In this document: positions 18,019-26,871 of the stretch, one piece after another | Layout: the number at the start of each line of letters is the position of its first letter | How positions within the stretch are numbered: position 1 is the stretch's first letter | From: an uncultured Lachnospiraceae bacterium | Lineage (GTDB): Bacteria > Bacillota > Clostridia > Lachnospirales > Lachnospiraceae | DNA: 64,000 nucleotides | Direction: 5' to 3' | NCBI GenBank assembly: GCA_902767015.1 | Contig: CACXFV010000116.1 | Coordinates: 32,184-96,183 of the forward strand | Position numbers and translations under genes: made by a program | The notes under the pieces: model-generated | What the model was told of the DNA's origin: nothing | The model's input: the letters and a program-made list of their open reading frames with translations, nothing else | The model's database searches: none

Positions 18019-18061
18019 AAGCCTCATATAATTAATAATAATATTAATTTGTGAGGCTTTT
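18019..18061 (+). terminator. Hairpin with T-run directly before dacF
   Basis: AAGCCTCA pairs with TGAGGCTT across an A/T-rich, partly self-complementary loop and is followed by TTTT. It fits a terminator of the LTA-synthase-like gene, but its 3' arm also holds the only ribosome site of dacF (GAGG, 18053-18056), so it may instead mask that site. Confidence 0.6.
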
Positions 18062-18063
18062 CT

Positions 18064-19317
18064 ATGTGCAGAAGAAATTTTTTAAAAAAAATAAAAGTAA
18101 TCATGCTGATGGTTGTCGTGGCAGTAGTAAGCTGTGGCAATGGGGGAACATGGGGACAAAGAAACTGTTTTGCCTCTTCTTATAATGTTGATGAAAACAG
18201 AGAGATACTGACGGTAAATGCTAATAATACAGGGGAGCTGCCTATTACCGCGAAGAGTGCTATATTAATGGAGGCGTCTACCGGAAAAGTTCTGTATGAA
18301 AAAGAGGCAGATCAGATTGTATCGCCGGCAAGTATTACAAAGATTATGACACTGATTCTGATTTTTGATGCAATTGAGGCGGGGAAAATCGATTATGATG
18401 ATATTGTCACCACAAGTGAGCATGCTAAGTCCATGGGCGGTTCACAGGTATTTTTAGAGACAGGGGAGCAGCAGACGGTAGAAACTTTGATTAAGTGCAT
18501 TGTCATTGCATCGGGAAATGATGCCAGTGTGTGCATGGCAGAGTACATAGCAGGCAGTGAGGAAGCTTTTGTGGCGATGATGAACCGGCGGGCACAGGAA
18601 TTGCATATGACAAACACTGTCTTTCAGGACTGTTGTGGTCTCAATGATACGATGGAGCATCATACATCAGCCCGTGATGTAGCCATTATGAGCAGAGAGT
18701 TGATTACGAAATATCCGCAGATACATCAATATTCCACGATATGGATGGAAAATATTATACACGTGACAGATAAAGGGAGCAAGGAATTTACTCTTGCAAA
18801 TACCAACAAGCTGTTAAAGCAGTATGAATGGACCACCGGTCTTAAGACGGGAAGCACCTCCCTTGCAAAGTATTGTCTGAGCGCTACGGCATGTAAGGAT
18901 GATATCAATCTGATTGCCGTTATTATGGGAGCACCGGACTATAAGGCAAGGTTTTCCGAGGCACTTACCCTGCTGAATTACGGATATTCTGTCATAGACA
19001 TTTATCATGACAGCAATGAAGAGTTGGCAAGTCAGGTAAAGATTAAGAACGGAGTAAAGGACAGTATTGGCATTACTGTGGAAGGAGAATTTTCTTATGT
19101 CTGTGATAAAAACGAGGATAGTGCCGAAATTCATAAGACAGTGGATTTAAAAAACAAGTTAGTGGCACCGGTAAAAAAAGGAGAAACAATAGGAACAATT
19201 ACATATTATATAGGGGATAAAACCATTGGCAGCATCGATATTATTGCCACTGATGAAGTGAAAAAAACAGGTTATGTAGACTATTTGAAAAAAATATGGT
19301 ATAAATATATGGTATAA
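18064..19317 (+). CDS. dacF: D-alanyl-D-alanine carboxypeptidase (DacF type)
   Basis: Penicillin-binding protein of the S11 family, trimming the terminal D-Ala of peptidoglycan stem peptides outside the cell. A signal peptide (VIMLMVVVAVVSC) leads in. The three active-site motifs are SITK (in SPASITKIM), SGND and KTGST. The C-terminal beta-rich PBP5-type domain follows to residue 417. GAGG lies 7 bases before the ATG within a hairpin arm. Its place upstream of scpAB matches B. subtilis dacF. Three copies of a 13-bp repeat span its stop codon. Confidence 0.88.
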   Translation: MCRRNFLKKIKVIMLMVVVAVVSCGNGGTWGQRNCFASSYNVDENREILTVNANNTGELPITAKSAILMEASTGKVLYEKEADQIVSPASITKIMTLILIFDAIEAGKIDYDDIVTTSEHAKSMGGSQVFLETGEQQTVETLIKCIVIASGNDASVCMAEYIAGSEEAFVAMMNRRAQELHMTNTVFQDCCGLNDTMEHHTSARDVAIMSRELITKYPQIHQYSTIWMENIIHVTDKGSKEFTLANTNKLLKQYEWTTGLKTGSTSLAKYCLSATACKDDINLIAVIMGAPDYKARFSEALTLLNYGYSVIDIYHDSNEELASQVKIKNGVKDSIGITVEGEFSYVCDKNEDSAEIHKTVDLKNKLVAPVKKGETIGTITYYIGDKTIGSIDIIATDEVKKTGYVDYLKKIWYKYMV

Positions 19318-19330
19318 ATATATGGTATAG
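19294..19330 (+). repeat. 13-bp tandem repeat across the dacF stop codon
   Basis: ATATGGTATAAAT occurs at 19294-19306 and 19307-19319, with an 11-base partial third copy at 19320-19330. The unit is not a multiple of three, so gain or loss of a copy would change the last residues of DacF. Confidence 0.75.
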
Positions 19331-19408
19331 TTTTTGGATGCTTTTTTCCTTCGCAGACTACAGAAACTGTGAAGCATATATTTGTTACGTTATACAAGAG
19401 GTATTATC

Positions 19409-20152
19409 ATGGAATTGGAATTTAAACTGCAGGTGTTTGAGGGACCATTGGATTTACTGTTACATCTGATTGATAAGAATAAGGTTAATATTTATGATAT
19501 TCCCATTGCACTGATTACGGATCAGTATATGGAATATGTCAGACAGATGGATCGACAGGATTTGAATATTGTCAGTGAATTTCTGGTAATGGCAGCAACG
19601 TTGCTTGATATCAAAGCCAAGATGCTGTTGCCGAAGGAGCCGGAACCGGAGGAGGAAGAGGAGGATCCGAGAGCCGAGCTTGTCATGAAGCTGTTGGAAT
19701 ATAAAAAGTACAAATATATGTCTTATGAGCTGAAAGACCGTCAGGTGGACGCTTGCAAATTTATGTATAAAGAGCCGACCATTCCGGAGGAGATAAGAAA
19801 ATATGAGCCCCCGGTGGATTTGGATAAGCTGCTTGATGGCATTACCTTGAAGCGTCTTAATGACATTTTCAAGGAGGTAATCCGACGGCAGAAGGATAAG
19901 ATTGATCCCATCAGAAGCAGGTTTGGAAGCATTGAGAAGGAGGAAGTGAGTATTGAAGAGAAGATGAATTATGTATTGGAATACACACAGACTAACAGAC
20001 ATTGCAGTTTTAGAAAACTGATGCTTAAGCAGTGTTCAAAGCTGCAGATTATTGTTACCTTTCTTGCTATTCTTGAACTGATGAAGACCGGAAGGATTAA
20101 TATAATGCAGAAAGCTATTTTTGATGATATCATTATAGATGCAGTGGGATAA
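19409..20152 (+). CDS. scpA: Segregation and condensation protein A
   Basis: Kleisin subunit that bridges SMC heads in the condensin complex with ScpB. The start MELEFKLQVFEGPLDLLLHLI is diagnostic. An acidic linker (PEPEEEEEDPRAE) separates the N-terminal helices from the C-terminal winged helix (CSFRKLMLKQCSKLQIIVTFLAILELMK). The ATG at 19409 (247 residues) has AGAGG 7 bases upstream. scpB follows 34 bases downstream. Confidence 0.94.
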   Translation: MELEFKLQVFEGPLDLLLHLIDKNKVNIYDIPIALITDQYMEYVRQMDRQDLNIVSEFLVMAATLLDIKAKMLLPKEPEPEEEEEDPRAELVMKLLEYKKYKYMSYELKDRQVDACKFMYKEPTIPEEIRKYEPPVDLDKLLDGITLKRLNDIFKEVIRRQKDKIDPIRSRFGSIEKEEVSIEEKMNYVLEYTQTNRHCSFRKLMLKQCSKLQIIVTFLAILELMKTGRINIMQKAIFDDIIIDAVG

Positions 20153-20186
20153 GGCTGCGTAGCAGACGATGGAAGGAAGAATAGAC

Positions 20187-20756
20187 GTGGAGATACAGAA
20201 AATAGAGTCGATAATAGAGGCAATACTGTTTACAATGGGTAATTCCGTAGAGGTTGAGAAAATTGCCTATGCGATTGACCATGATGTGGAGACAACAAGG
20301 AAGATTATTCACAATATGATGGACAGATATGCTGCAGAGGACAGGGGAATACAGATATGTGAGCTTGAAAATGCCTATCAGATGTGTACGAAAAAGGAGT
20401 TGTATGATTATCTGATTAAGGTGGCTTCGCAACCTAAGAAGCAGGTGCTCACAGATGTTCTTTTAGAGACATTGTCCATCATTGCCTATAAGCAGCCGGT
20501 GACCAAGACAGAGATTGAAAACATCCGTGGCGTAAAGTGTGACCATGCCGTCAATAAATTAGTAGAGTATGAACTCGTATGTGAAGTGGGAAGATTAGAT
20601 GCACCGGGAAAGCCGATTGTATTTGGTACGACGGAAGAATTTCTGAGAAGATTCGGCATTACCTCTGTGGAAGATCTGCCGGAGCTGAATGCGGAGAAAG
20701 AGGAGGAGTTTAAAGAAGAGGCAGAGGAAGAGGCGCAGCTTAAGCTGAATGTATAA
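20187..20756 (+). CDS. scpB: Segregation and condensation protein B
   Basis: ScpB dimer of the SMC-ScpAB condensin. Two winged-helix domains are recognised: EIQKIESIIEAILFTMG at the N-terminus, then VLLETLSIIAYKQPVTK with EIENIRGVKCDHAVNKL. I chose the GTG at 20187 (189 residues), which has AAGGAAG about 8 bases upstream and begins at the family's MEI-K-E start; the ATG at 20169 has no site. The C-terminus is a Glu-rich tail. An intrinsic terminator follows. Confidence 0.92.
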   Translation: MEIQKIESIIEAILFTMGNSVEVEKIAYAIDHDVETTRKIIHNMMDRYAAEDRGIQICELENAYQMCTKKELYDYLIKVASQPKKQVLTDVLLETLSIIAYKQPVTKTEIENIRGVKCDHAVNKLVEYELVCEVGRLDAPGKPIVFGTTEEFLRRFGITSVEDLPELNAEKEEEFKEEAEEEAQLKLNV

Positions 20757-20810
20757 GAGAGACATTGTTGGTATAATATTACAATTATATGTATAAAATT
20801 TATAAAAAAT

Positions 20811-20852
20811 AGAGTTTTTTTATGCAAAATGCACAAAAAAAACTCTTTTTTT
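20811..20852 (+). terminator. Intrinsic terminator after scpB
   Basis: AGAG plus a run of seven T (20811-20821) pairs with seven A plus CTCT (20836-20846), followed by a T-run. It ends the dacF-scpAB group. Confidence 0.85.
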
Positions 20853-20865
20853 ATTGCTAATAATA

Positions 20866-20894
20866 TTGACAATCATAATTGTGAATGTTATACT
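20866..20894 (+). promoter_or_regulatory. Near-consensus promoter of malEFG with internal palindrome
   Basis: TTGACA (20866-20871), 17-base spacer, TATACT (20889-20894). The small inverted repeat ACAAT-CATA-ATTGT overlaps the -35 and spacer and could be an operator. The 290-base leader to malE also has two direct copies of TTTCCTGTT near 20942-20959; otherwise I see no gene in this 428-base gap. Confidence 0.7.
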
Positions 20895-21184
20895 AAAAAA
20901 GAACAGTGATGCATAAATCCTATAAGTATTTTATATAATATTTCCTGTTTTTTCCTGTTATTAATCATAAAATATGACAGTGAAAATTGTGAATAATTAC
21001 TATAAGATGTGACAACGGATTAGTATGCGTAGGTTGGCAGATGCGTGTATTTGTGAAAAATGACGAATTGTCATATGTATCTGCCGGTGTGTTATGTAAC
21101 AGTCTGCGAATGGACTATTATATGAACGAGAAAAGTGCTGTTCGCAGAAAAAAACAGAGTTTAGACTCGGAAAGGAAGAAAAAA

Positions 21185-22492
21185 ATGAAAAAGAGAATTT
21201 TAGCAGGTGCCTTAGTTTTAACTATGGCTGCAACAGCTGTTACAGGCTGTGGCAAGAGAAAATCTACTACTGAGACCACAGAATGGGATGTTAATCAGAT
21301 TGAGTTTAAAACAGGTCAGCAGATTAACACAACGGAAAAGATTCAGTTGCTTGTCTGGGAGTCAGCAGAAGGTCCGGATGAATTTATTGAGAAGGCAGGA
21401 GAGTATTTCACAAAGCTGTATCCAAACATTACAATCAAGTACACCAACGTAGAGTCAACAGATGCGAACTCAAAGATTGTTATGGACGGACCTGGAGGAC
21501 ATGGACCTGACCTTTTCGCTACAGCACATAATAACTGTGGTGTTATGGCAGCAGGTACACATATTGAGCCGATTCCGGAGTCAGAGAGAGAGATACTGGA
21601 GTCTTCATGTACACCGGCCGCTCTGCAGGGTGCTACACTGAATGCAAAAGATGGTACTTCTACACTTTATGGTTTCCCTGTATCGGTAGAGACATATGCT
21701 GTATTCTACAACAAGGCTCTTATTAAAGAGGAAGAAGTTCCTAAGACAATGTCAGAATTGGTAGATTATATCAGCAACTACAAGAATGGTGATGTTTATC
21801 CGTTCCTTCTTGATGCAGGTAATGCATACTACAGTGTAATGTTTACTTCATCACCGGAGAACAAGTTATACGGTCCTCAGGGAAGTGATATCACAAATAC
21901 ATACATGAATACAGATACAGCAGTTGCACAGATGGCTGATTTTGTTGCTTTATCAAAGGCAATCGGTATGAAGTCAGGTGATATCGATTTCAAACATAAC
22001 GATTCGCTGTTTGCAGCTGGTAAGCTGGTAATGGATGTTTCAGGTGCATGGAACATCAAGACTTTCAAGGAAGCAGGTGTTGACTTCGGTATCACAGCTA
22101 TTCCTTCTATGACAGGTTCATCACAGCCACCTACAAACTTCATGGGTGTTAGATGTATGTATGTATCATCATACTCTAAGCATAAACCGGAAGCAATTGC
22201 ATTCGCAGAGTTCCTTATGACAAAAGAGATGCAGCAGTTAAGATGTGAGATTACAAGCACAATGCCTGCAAGAGATGACGTTTTGGCTAACATCAATAAT
22301 GACGAGATTAAGGAATACATGGAAGGCTTAAATAAGCAGATTGCATATTCTTACCCAATGCCAAGCATGAGCCAGGCAAGCTTGTTCTGGTCAGCATTCG
22401 GTTCAGCATATTCAAATATCTGGAATGGTGAAGCTACAGATATTCAGGCAGAGCTTAATAAGGCTGATGCTAATGCAACGAAGAAAGATTAA
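21185..22492 (+). CDS. malE: Maltose/maltodextrin-type ABC transporter substrate-binding lipoprotein
   Basis: Extracellular sugar-binding lipoprotein of the SBP_bac_1 family. A lipoprotein signal with the lipobox VTGC places the lipidated cysteine at about residue 22. LLVWESAEGPDEFIEKAGEYF and GPDLFATAHNNCGVMAAG match the MalE sugar-binding lobe. I chose the ATG at 21185 (435 residues) because AGGAAG is 6 bases upstream and the signal peptide starts there; an in-frame extension to 21041 has no signal. Codon use (GCA, GTT, TTC rich) suggests high expression. malF and malG follow after two stable hairpins. Confidence 0.88.
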   Translation: MKKRILAGALVLTMAATAVTGCGKRKSTTETTEWDVNQIEFKTGQQINTTEKIQLLVWESAEGPDEFIEKAGEYFTKLYPNITIKYTNVESTDANSKIVMDGPGGHGPDLFATAHNNCGVMAAGTHIEPIPESEREILESSCTPAALQGATLNAKDGTSTLYGFPVSVETYAVFYNKALIKEEEVPKTMSELVDYISNYKNGDVYPFLLDAGNAYYSVMFTSSPENKLYGPQGSDITNTYMNTDTAVAQMADFVALSKAIGMKSGDIDFKHNDSLFAAGKLVMDVSGAWNIKTFKEAGVDFGITAIPSMTGSSQPPTNFMGVRCMYVSSYSKHKPEAIAFAEFLMTKEMQQLRCEITSTMPARDDVLANINNDEIKEYMEGLNKQIAYSYPMPSMSQASLFWSAFGSAYSNIWNGEATDIQAELNKADANATKKD

Positions 22493-22517
22493 GAATTGAT
22501 TTGGAATTAATTCGGAT

Positions 22518-22583
22518 AATCAGCTTAAAGGGAAACCTTTAAGCTGATTGCCGATAACATTATCGCAAATAATAATTGCGATA
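22518..22583 (+). other. Two stable hairpins between malE and malF
   Basis: A perfect 14-bp stem with a GAAA tetraloop (22518-22531 with 22536-22549) is followed by an 8-bp stem TATCGCAA/TTGCGATA (22561-22583). Neither has a T-run. Placed just after the binding-protein gene, they probably protect the upstream malE mRNA or limit read-through. Confidence 0.7.
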
Positions 22584-22659
22584 TGTGTGAATATGAAATA
22601 AATATAAAAAGTAATATTTATAATTGAAGAAAATATTAATTTGAAAGTTAGGTGAGTTT

Positions 22660-23970
22660 ATGAATACATCGCTTAAGATGGATGGTTCTTCTAAAAAACA
22701 GGTGTTACTTTCAGCCTGCATATTTATGGGACTAAGTCATATTATATATCTTAAGCAGTATATTAAAGGAGCGATATTTGCATTAATTGAAATTATAATG
22801 ATTGTCAATTCTCCTAGTCTGTTTACAAAGATAAAAGATATGATTGAAATTTCAAGATGGTGGAAAGGCATTAGTCCTGCTTACTTCAGATTGATTGATG
22901 GTATCATTGCACTGTGTGTATTGGCTATATTTATTGTGGCATATGTAGTGTCAATTAAGAGTGCGGTATCTTCATACAATGATTTCTGTCTTGAAGGAAG
23001 AGTAAAGAGTCAGAAAGAATCAATGCAGGGTGCTGTTGGTAAGGCATTCCCTATATTTGGTCTGACACCGGCTTTTATTCTTATTGTTTTTTTCGTTATC
23101 GTTCCTCTGTTATTCTCGGTTGTAACCGGTTTTACGAACTGGGATGAAATGGATGGACACAGTTCTCCGGGTGCACCGGTTAACTGGGTTGGATTTAAGA
23201 ACTTTGCAGATATGTTCGGTGGAGATTCCAGCTGGACATCCGCTTTTGGACGTGTCGCAGTGTGGACGGTAATATGGGGTGCCATGGCTACGATTACCTG
23301 TTATTTCGGTGGTATGGTATTGGCAACACTCTTATATGAAGCAAAATTAAAAGTAACGCCTGTATTCAGAGCAATTTTGATTTTACCATACGCAATTCCT
23401 TCAATCCTTACGGTTAAGGTATGGCAGTATATGTTAAATGGTTCTACCGGTGTTATTAACAACGCATTGAAGGACTTACATCTGATTAGTGAGAGTGTTC
23501 CTTGGATGACGGATAAGACGATTGTTAAGTTTGTGTGTATCGGTGTTAACATGTGGGTAGGTATTCCTTACTTCATGTTATTGATCACAGGTCAGATGAC
23601 AGCTATTTCAGCAGATATCTATGAGGCAGCTGAAATTGATGGTGCTAATAAGCTTCAGGTATTTTCAAATATAACCCTTCCGCTTGTTATTTATCAGACA
23701 GCACCGCTTATCATTATGTCATTTACACATAATATCAACAACTTTGGTGCTATCTACTTCTTAACAGGTGGTGATCCGAAGGTTACAGATACTACATCTA
23801 CCAGTGCAGGTGCTACGGACTTGCTTATCACGTGGATTTATAAACTGACAATGGATCAGAAGCGTTACTGTAGAGGTTCCGTTCTGGCGATGCTCGTATT
23901 TATCGTTCTTGCACCATTTGCTATATGGAACTTTAAGAATACAAAATCATATAAGGAGGGTGAATTATAA
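22660..23970 (+). CDS. malF: Maltodextrin-type ABC transporter permease MalF
   Basis: Inner permease of a carbohydrate ABC importer. The binding-protein-dependent transport signature is EAAEIDGANKLQVFSNITLP (EAA loop, about residues 325-345), which contacts the ATPase. It has an extra N-terminal region with two to three helices before the usual six, as in MalF of clostridia (436 residues). AGGTGA lies upstream of the ATG. The stop and the malG start share one base (TAATG). No ATPase gene is in the cluster, so a shared MsmK/UgpC-type ATPase encoded elsewhere is expected. Confidence 0.9.
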   Translation: MNTSLKMDGSSKKQVLLSACIFMGLSHIIYLKQYIKGAIFALIEIIMIVNSPSLFTKIKDMIEISRWWKGISPAYFRLIDGIIALCVLAIFIVAYVVSIKSAVSSYNDFCLEGRVKSQKESMQGAVGKAFPIFGLTPAFILIVFFVIVPLLFSVVTGFTNWDEMDGHSSPGAPVNWVGFKNFADMFGGDSSWTSAFGRVAVWTVIWGAMATITCYFGGMVLATLLYEAKLKVTPVFRAILILPYAIPSILTVKVWQYMLNGSTGVINNALKDLHLISESVPWMTDKTIVKFVCIGVNMWVGIPYFMLLITGQMTAISADIYEAAEIDGANKLQVFSNITLPLVIYQTAPLIIMSFTHNINNFGAIYFLTGGDPKVTDTTSTSAGATDLLITWIYKLTMDQKRYCRGSVLAMLVFIVLAPFAIWNFKNTKSYKEGEL

Positions 23971-24809
23971 TGGGTACTAAAAATAGTAGACTGATTATTA
24001 AGATTGTTTCAATTGTTATCCTTACAATTGCTTCATTCCTGACCTTATATCCGGTTTTGTTTGTAATTAGTGCAGCATTTTCACCGTTGCCGACATCGGT
24101 AATTTCAAGCCCGATTCCGTTTAGTGATGGTTTTTCAACACGTCAGTTTAATGACTTGTTCTTTGATTCAAACTTTACAAACTGGTTTAGGAATACCTTT
24201 ATTATTGCGTGTGGTTCCTGTGTATCGACTGTTGCCATTTGTACACTGACTGCATATGTATTTTCAAGATTTAAGTTCATGTTTAAGAAGGGCATGATGA
24301 TGGCAATGTTAATTCTTCAGATTTTCCCTTCTTTCGTAGGAATGTTTGCTATCTACGTTGTTATCTTGAGAATTGATGCATATGATCAGTTATGGGGCTT
24401 AGTTCTGATTTATACAGCAGGTAATGTTCCTTATAACACATGGCTTATCAAGTCATATCTTGATACAATACCGAAGTCTCTTGATGAGGCAGCAAGAATT
24501 GACGGTGCTAACCATTTAAAGATTTTCTTAAGAGTTATCATGCCGATGGCGAAACCGATGGTTGTATTCCTTGGAATCACTTCCTTCACAGGTCCATGGA
24601 TGGATTACATTTATCCAAAGGTAATTCTTGGTAGTGATGAAAAGCAGACCTTGGCGCTTGGTTTGATTAAGTTTATTGATGGTACAGCAAATAAGTTTAC
24701 ATTATTTGCAGCCGGAGCTGTTTTGGTCAGCGTTCCATTCATTATTCTGTTTGTTCTCGGTCAGAGTTCAATGGTTACCGGTCTTGGTGCAGGTGCCGTT
24801 AAGGAATAG
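23970..24809 (+). CDS. malG: Maltodextrin-type ABC transporter permease MalG
   Basis: Second permease of the importer, 279 residues with six membrane helices. The EAA motif reads DEAARIDGANHLKIFLRVIMP at about residues 172-192. The C-terminus (SSMVTGLGAGAVKE) is typical for MalG. AAGGAGGG within the end of malF serves as ribosome site, and the overlap of stop and start indicates translational coupling. No strong terminator follows before the trp promoter. Confidence 0.92.
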   Translation: MGTKNSRLIIKIVSIVILTIASFLTLYPVLFVISAAFSPLPTSVISSPIPFSDGFSTRQFNDLFFDSNFTNWFRNTFIIACGSCVSTVAICTLTAYVFSRFKFMFKKGMMMAMLILQIFPSFVGMFAIYVVILRIDAYDQLWGLVLIYTAGNVPYNTWLIKSYLDTIPKSLDEAARIDGANHLKIFLRVIMPMAKPMVVFLGITSFTGPWMDYIYPKVILGSDEKQTLALGLIKFIDGTANKFTLFAAGAVLVSVPFIILFVLGQSSMVTGLGAGAVKE

Positions 24810-24839
24810 TTGATTGGAGTAATATTTTTGAAATTATTC

Positions 24840-24868
24840 TTGACAAATCATTTAAGTGGGTATAGAAT
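24840..24868 (+). promoter_or_regulatory. Predicted promoter of the trp operon
   Basis: TTGACA (24840-24845), 17-base spacer, TAGAAT (24863-24868). It lies just upstream of the T-box leader. Confidence 0.7.
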
Positions 24869-24892
24869 TGTGACAGTTGAAAATAGTTAAAC

Positions 24893-25153
24893 CGTTGATG
24901 TGGAGATAAAAATAGTTGTGCACTCACAGAGAGCCGCGTTGCTGAGAAGCGGCAGAACGCAGATTATTAAATGGACCACTGAGGGCTTGGTCAAAAGCAT
25001 GTTGCCTAGTATTCCAAGACGTAGTGCATACGTTAGTTGCAGGGGGTATGATAGTATCCTTATGAGAGCGTACGATTTTCGTGAAACAAGGTGGTACCGC
25101 GAATGATAGTTTATTCGTCCTTGGCAGAAGTAATTCTGCCGAGGATTTTTTTT
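24893..25153 (+). ncRNA. T-box leader, tRNA-Trp type
   Basis: Senses uncharged tRNA and switches between antitermination and termination. The stem I region contains the typical AGAGAGCCG and GCTGAGA elements. The likely specifier codon is TGG at 24972-24974, fitting the trp genes downstream. The antiterminator carries the conserved core AAGGTGGTACCGCG (25088-25101), whose TGGT pairs with the tRNA acceptor end; U as the last base can pair with A or wobble with G. The competing terminator is a 12-bp stem at 25118-25145 followed by eight T. Confidence 0.93.
25118..25153 (+). terminator. T-box-controlled terminator
   Basis: Stem 25118-25129 with 25134-25145 (one G-U pair), loop GTAA, then a run of T. 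Formed when charged tRNA-Trp is plentiful. Confidence 0.9.
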
Positions 25154-25165
25154 GTATGGCAACGA

Positions 25166-25211
25166 GCCAAGTAACCATTATCATGCTTACATGAAATGAT
25201 GGTTATTTGGC
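25166..25211 (+). other. Second large hairpin between T-box and trpE
   Basis: A 13-bp stem (25166-25178 with 25199-25211, one G-U) is topped by TCATG/CATGA. It lies after the T-box terminator and 100 bases before trpE. Further nested pairs GACTGT/ACAGTC and TTGTAA/TTACAA can be drawn in 25211-25280. No U-run follows, so it is not a terminator; the role is unknown. Confidence 0.5.
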
Positions 25212-25314
25212 GACTGTGGTCACTATTCAAAGTTGTAACAGTTCAGTTAACCGCTATTTACAAAATACAGTCAACACTATCTGGTAAAAAATTGATGACA
25301 GGAGGTAATGAGAA

Positions 25315-26784
25315 ATGAACATAAGACCGGAGCTTGATGAGGTATTAAAGACAAAATATGAGGGATTATACAAATCGGTTCCCATCAGTGCAGAGATTTT
25401 TTCTGATATCAAAACACCGATTGAGGTATTAAGAATCCTAAAGGGGGTAAGTAGTCACTGTTATATGCTTGAGAGTATAGAGGATAACAGAAATTGGGGC
25501 AGGTATACCTTTTTGGGCTTTGATCCTACACTGGAAATCACCTGTATCAATGCAAAGATTAGCATTAAAGGCAGTAAGGAGAAAGAAATTTTATCGAAAG
25601 AACCGGGAAGATATATCAGGGAGATATTAAATGAGTATAAGAGTAAAAATTATGATTATCTTCCGACATTTACCGGAGGATTGGTAGGATATTTTTCATA
25701 TGATTATATTAAGTATGCAGAACCTTCCTTGAATCTGGATGCGAAGGATGAAGAATTTTTTAAGGATGTAGATTTGATGTTATTTGACAAGGTAATTGCA
25801 TTTGACAATTATCGACAGAAAATCATCGTTATACAGAACATCAAATTATCAGGAGATGTCAAGGCAGAATATGAGAGGGCTGTAAAGAGCATAACGGATA
25901 TCATAGAGCTGATAAAAAGCGGAAAACCATGTAAAATGAAGAAGGGACACAGAACCTCAGACTACAGATATCTGTTTGAAAAAGAAGAATATATGAAAAA
26001 GGTGGATACCACCAAACAGTATATCAGAGAGGGAGACATTTTCCAGTTGGTGCTGTCGAACAGAATAGAAGCAGATTATGAGGGAAGCCTTTTTGATACA
26101 TACAGGATTTTAAGAACACTGAATCCGTCGCCATATATGTTCTATTTTTCAAGCGAAGATATAGAGATGGCGGGAGCGTCACCGGAGACACTGGTAAAGC
26201 TTCAGGACGGATATCTCTACACATTTCCGCTGGCAGGAACCAGACCGAGAGGCAGAGATGATGAGGAGGATAAACAACTTGAAGAGGAATTGTTAAAGGA
26301 TGAAAAAGAGCTGGCTGAGCATAATATGCTGGTTGACCTTGGCAGAAATGATTTGGGAAAGGTATGTAAGTATGGCAGCATTCATGTTGAAAAGTATATG
26401 GACATCTTAAAATATTCCCATGTAATGCATATCGGTTCCACCATTAAAGGAGAAATCAGGGAGGATAAAGATGCTATTGATGCCATTGAGGCAGTTCTTC
26501 CGGCGGGTACGCTGTCAGGAGCACCGAAAATCAGGGCATGCGAGATTGTCAATGAACTCGAAAATAATAAACGTGGTGTCTATGGCGGTGCTATCGGATA
26601 TCTTGATTTTTCAGGAAATATGGATACCTGCATTGCCATCAGGCTTGCTTTCAGGAAGAATGGAAAAGTATTTATACGCTCCGGTGCGGGGATTGTTGCC
26701 GACAGTGTTCCGGAAAATGAATTTAGTGAGTGTATGAATAAGGCAAAAGCGGTGTTGAAGGCAATCGACTCATCATGTGAATAA
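25315..26784 (+). CDS. trpE: Anthranilate synthase component I
   Basis: Uses chorismate and ammonia (from TrpG) to make anthranilate. The feedback-binding LLES-like motif appears as [20 protein letters not shown] (about residues 46-66). The chorismate-binding domain holds [18 protein letters not shown]-like [29 protein letters not shown] and [14 protein letters not shown]. The 489 residues are normal. AGGAGG is 9 bases before the ATG. First gene of the T-box-controlled operon; tryptophan probably acts both through tRNA charging and by inhibiting this enzyme. Confidence 0.95.
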   Translation: MNIRPELDEVLKTKYEGLYKSVPISAEIFSDIKTPIEVLRILKGVSSHCYMLESIEDNRNWGRYTFLGFDPTLEITCINAKISIKGSKEKEILSKEPGRYIREILNEYKSKNYDYLPTFTGGLVGYFSYDYIKYAEPSLNLDAKDEEFFKDVDLMLFDKVIAFDNYRQKIIVIQNIKLSGDVKAEYERAVKSITDIIELIKSGKPCKMKKGHRTSDYRYLFEKEEYMKKVDTTKQYIREGDIFQLVLSNRIEADYEGSLFDTYRILRTLNPSPYMFYFSSEDIEMAGASPETLVKLQDGYLYTFPLAGTRPRGRDDEEDKQLEEELLKDEKELAEHNMLVDLGRNDLGKVCKYGSIHVEKYMDILKYSHVMHIGSTIKGEIREDKDAIDAIEAVLPAGTLSGAPKIRACEIVNELENNKRGVYGGAIGYLDFSGNMDTCIAIRLAFRKNGKVFIRSGAGIVADSVPENEFSECMNKAKAVLKAIDSSCE

Positions 26785-26871
26785 CGGTGTATTCACGTAG
26801 TGGAAGCGATTATGTGAATGGCAGTCAGATGAACTGTTACATACATGGGAAGGAAAGGATTGGTGCATAAT

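Noticed and set aside
21041-21184. N-terminal extension of malE
   Set aside because: The lipoprotein signal and ribosome site place the start at 21185; the extension is leader sequence.
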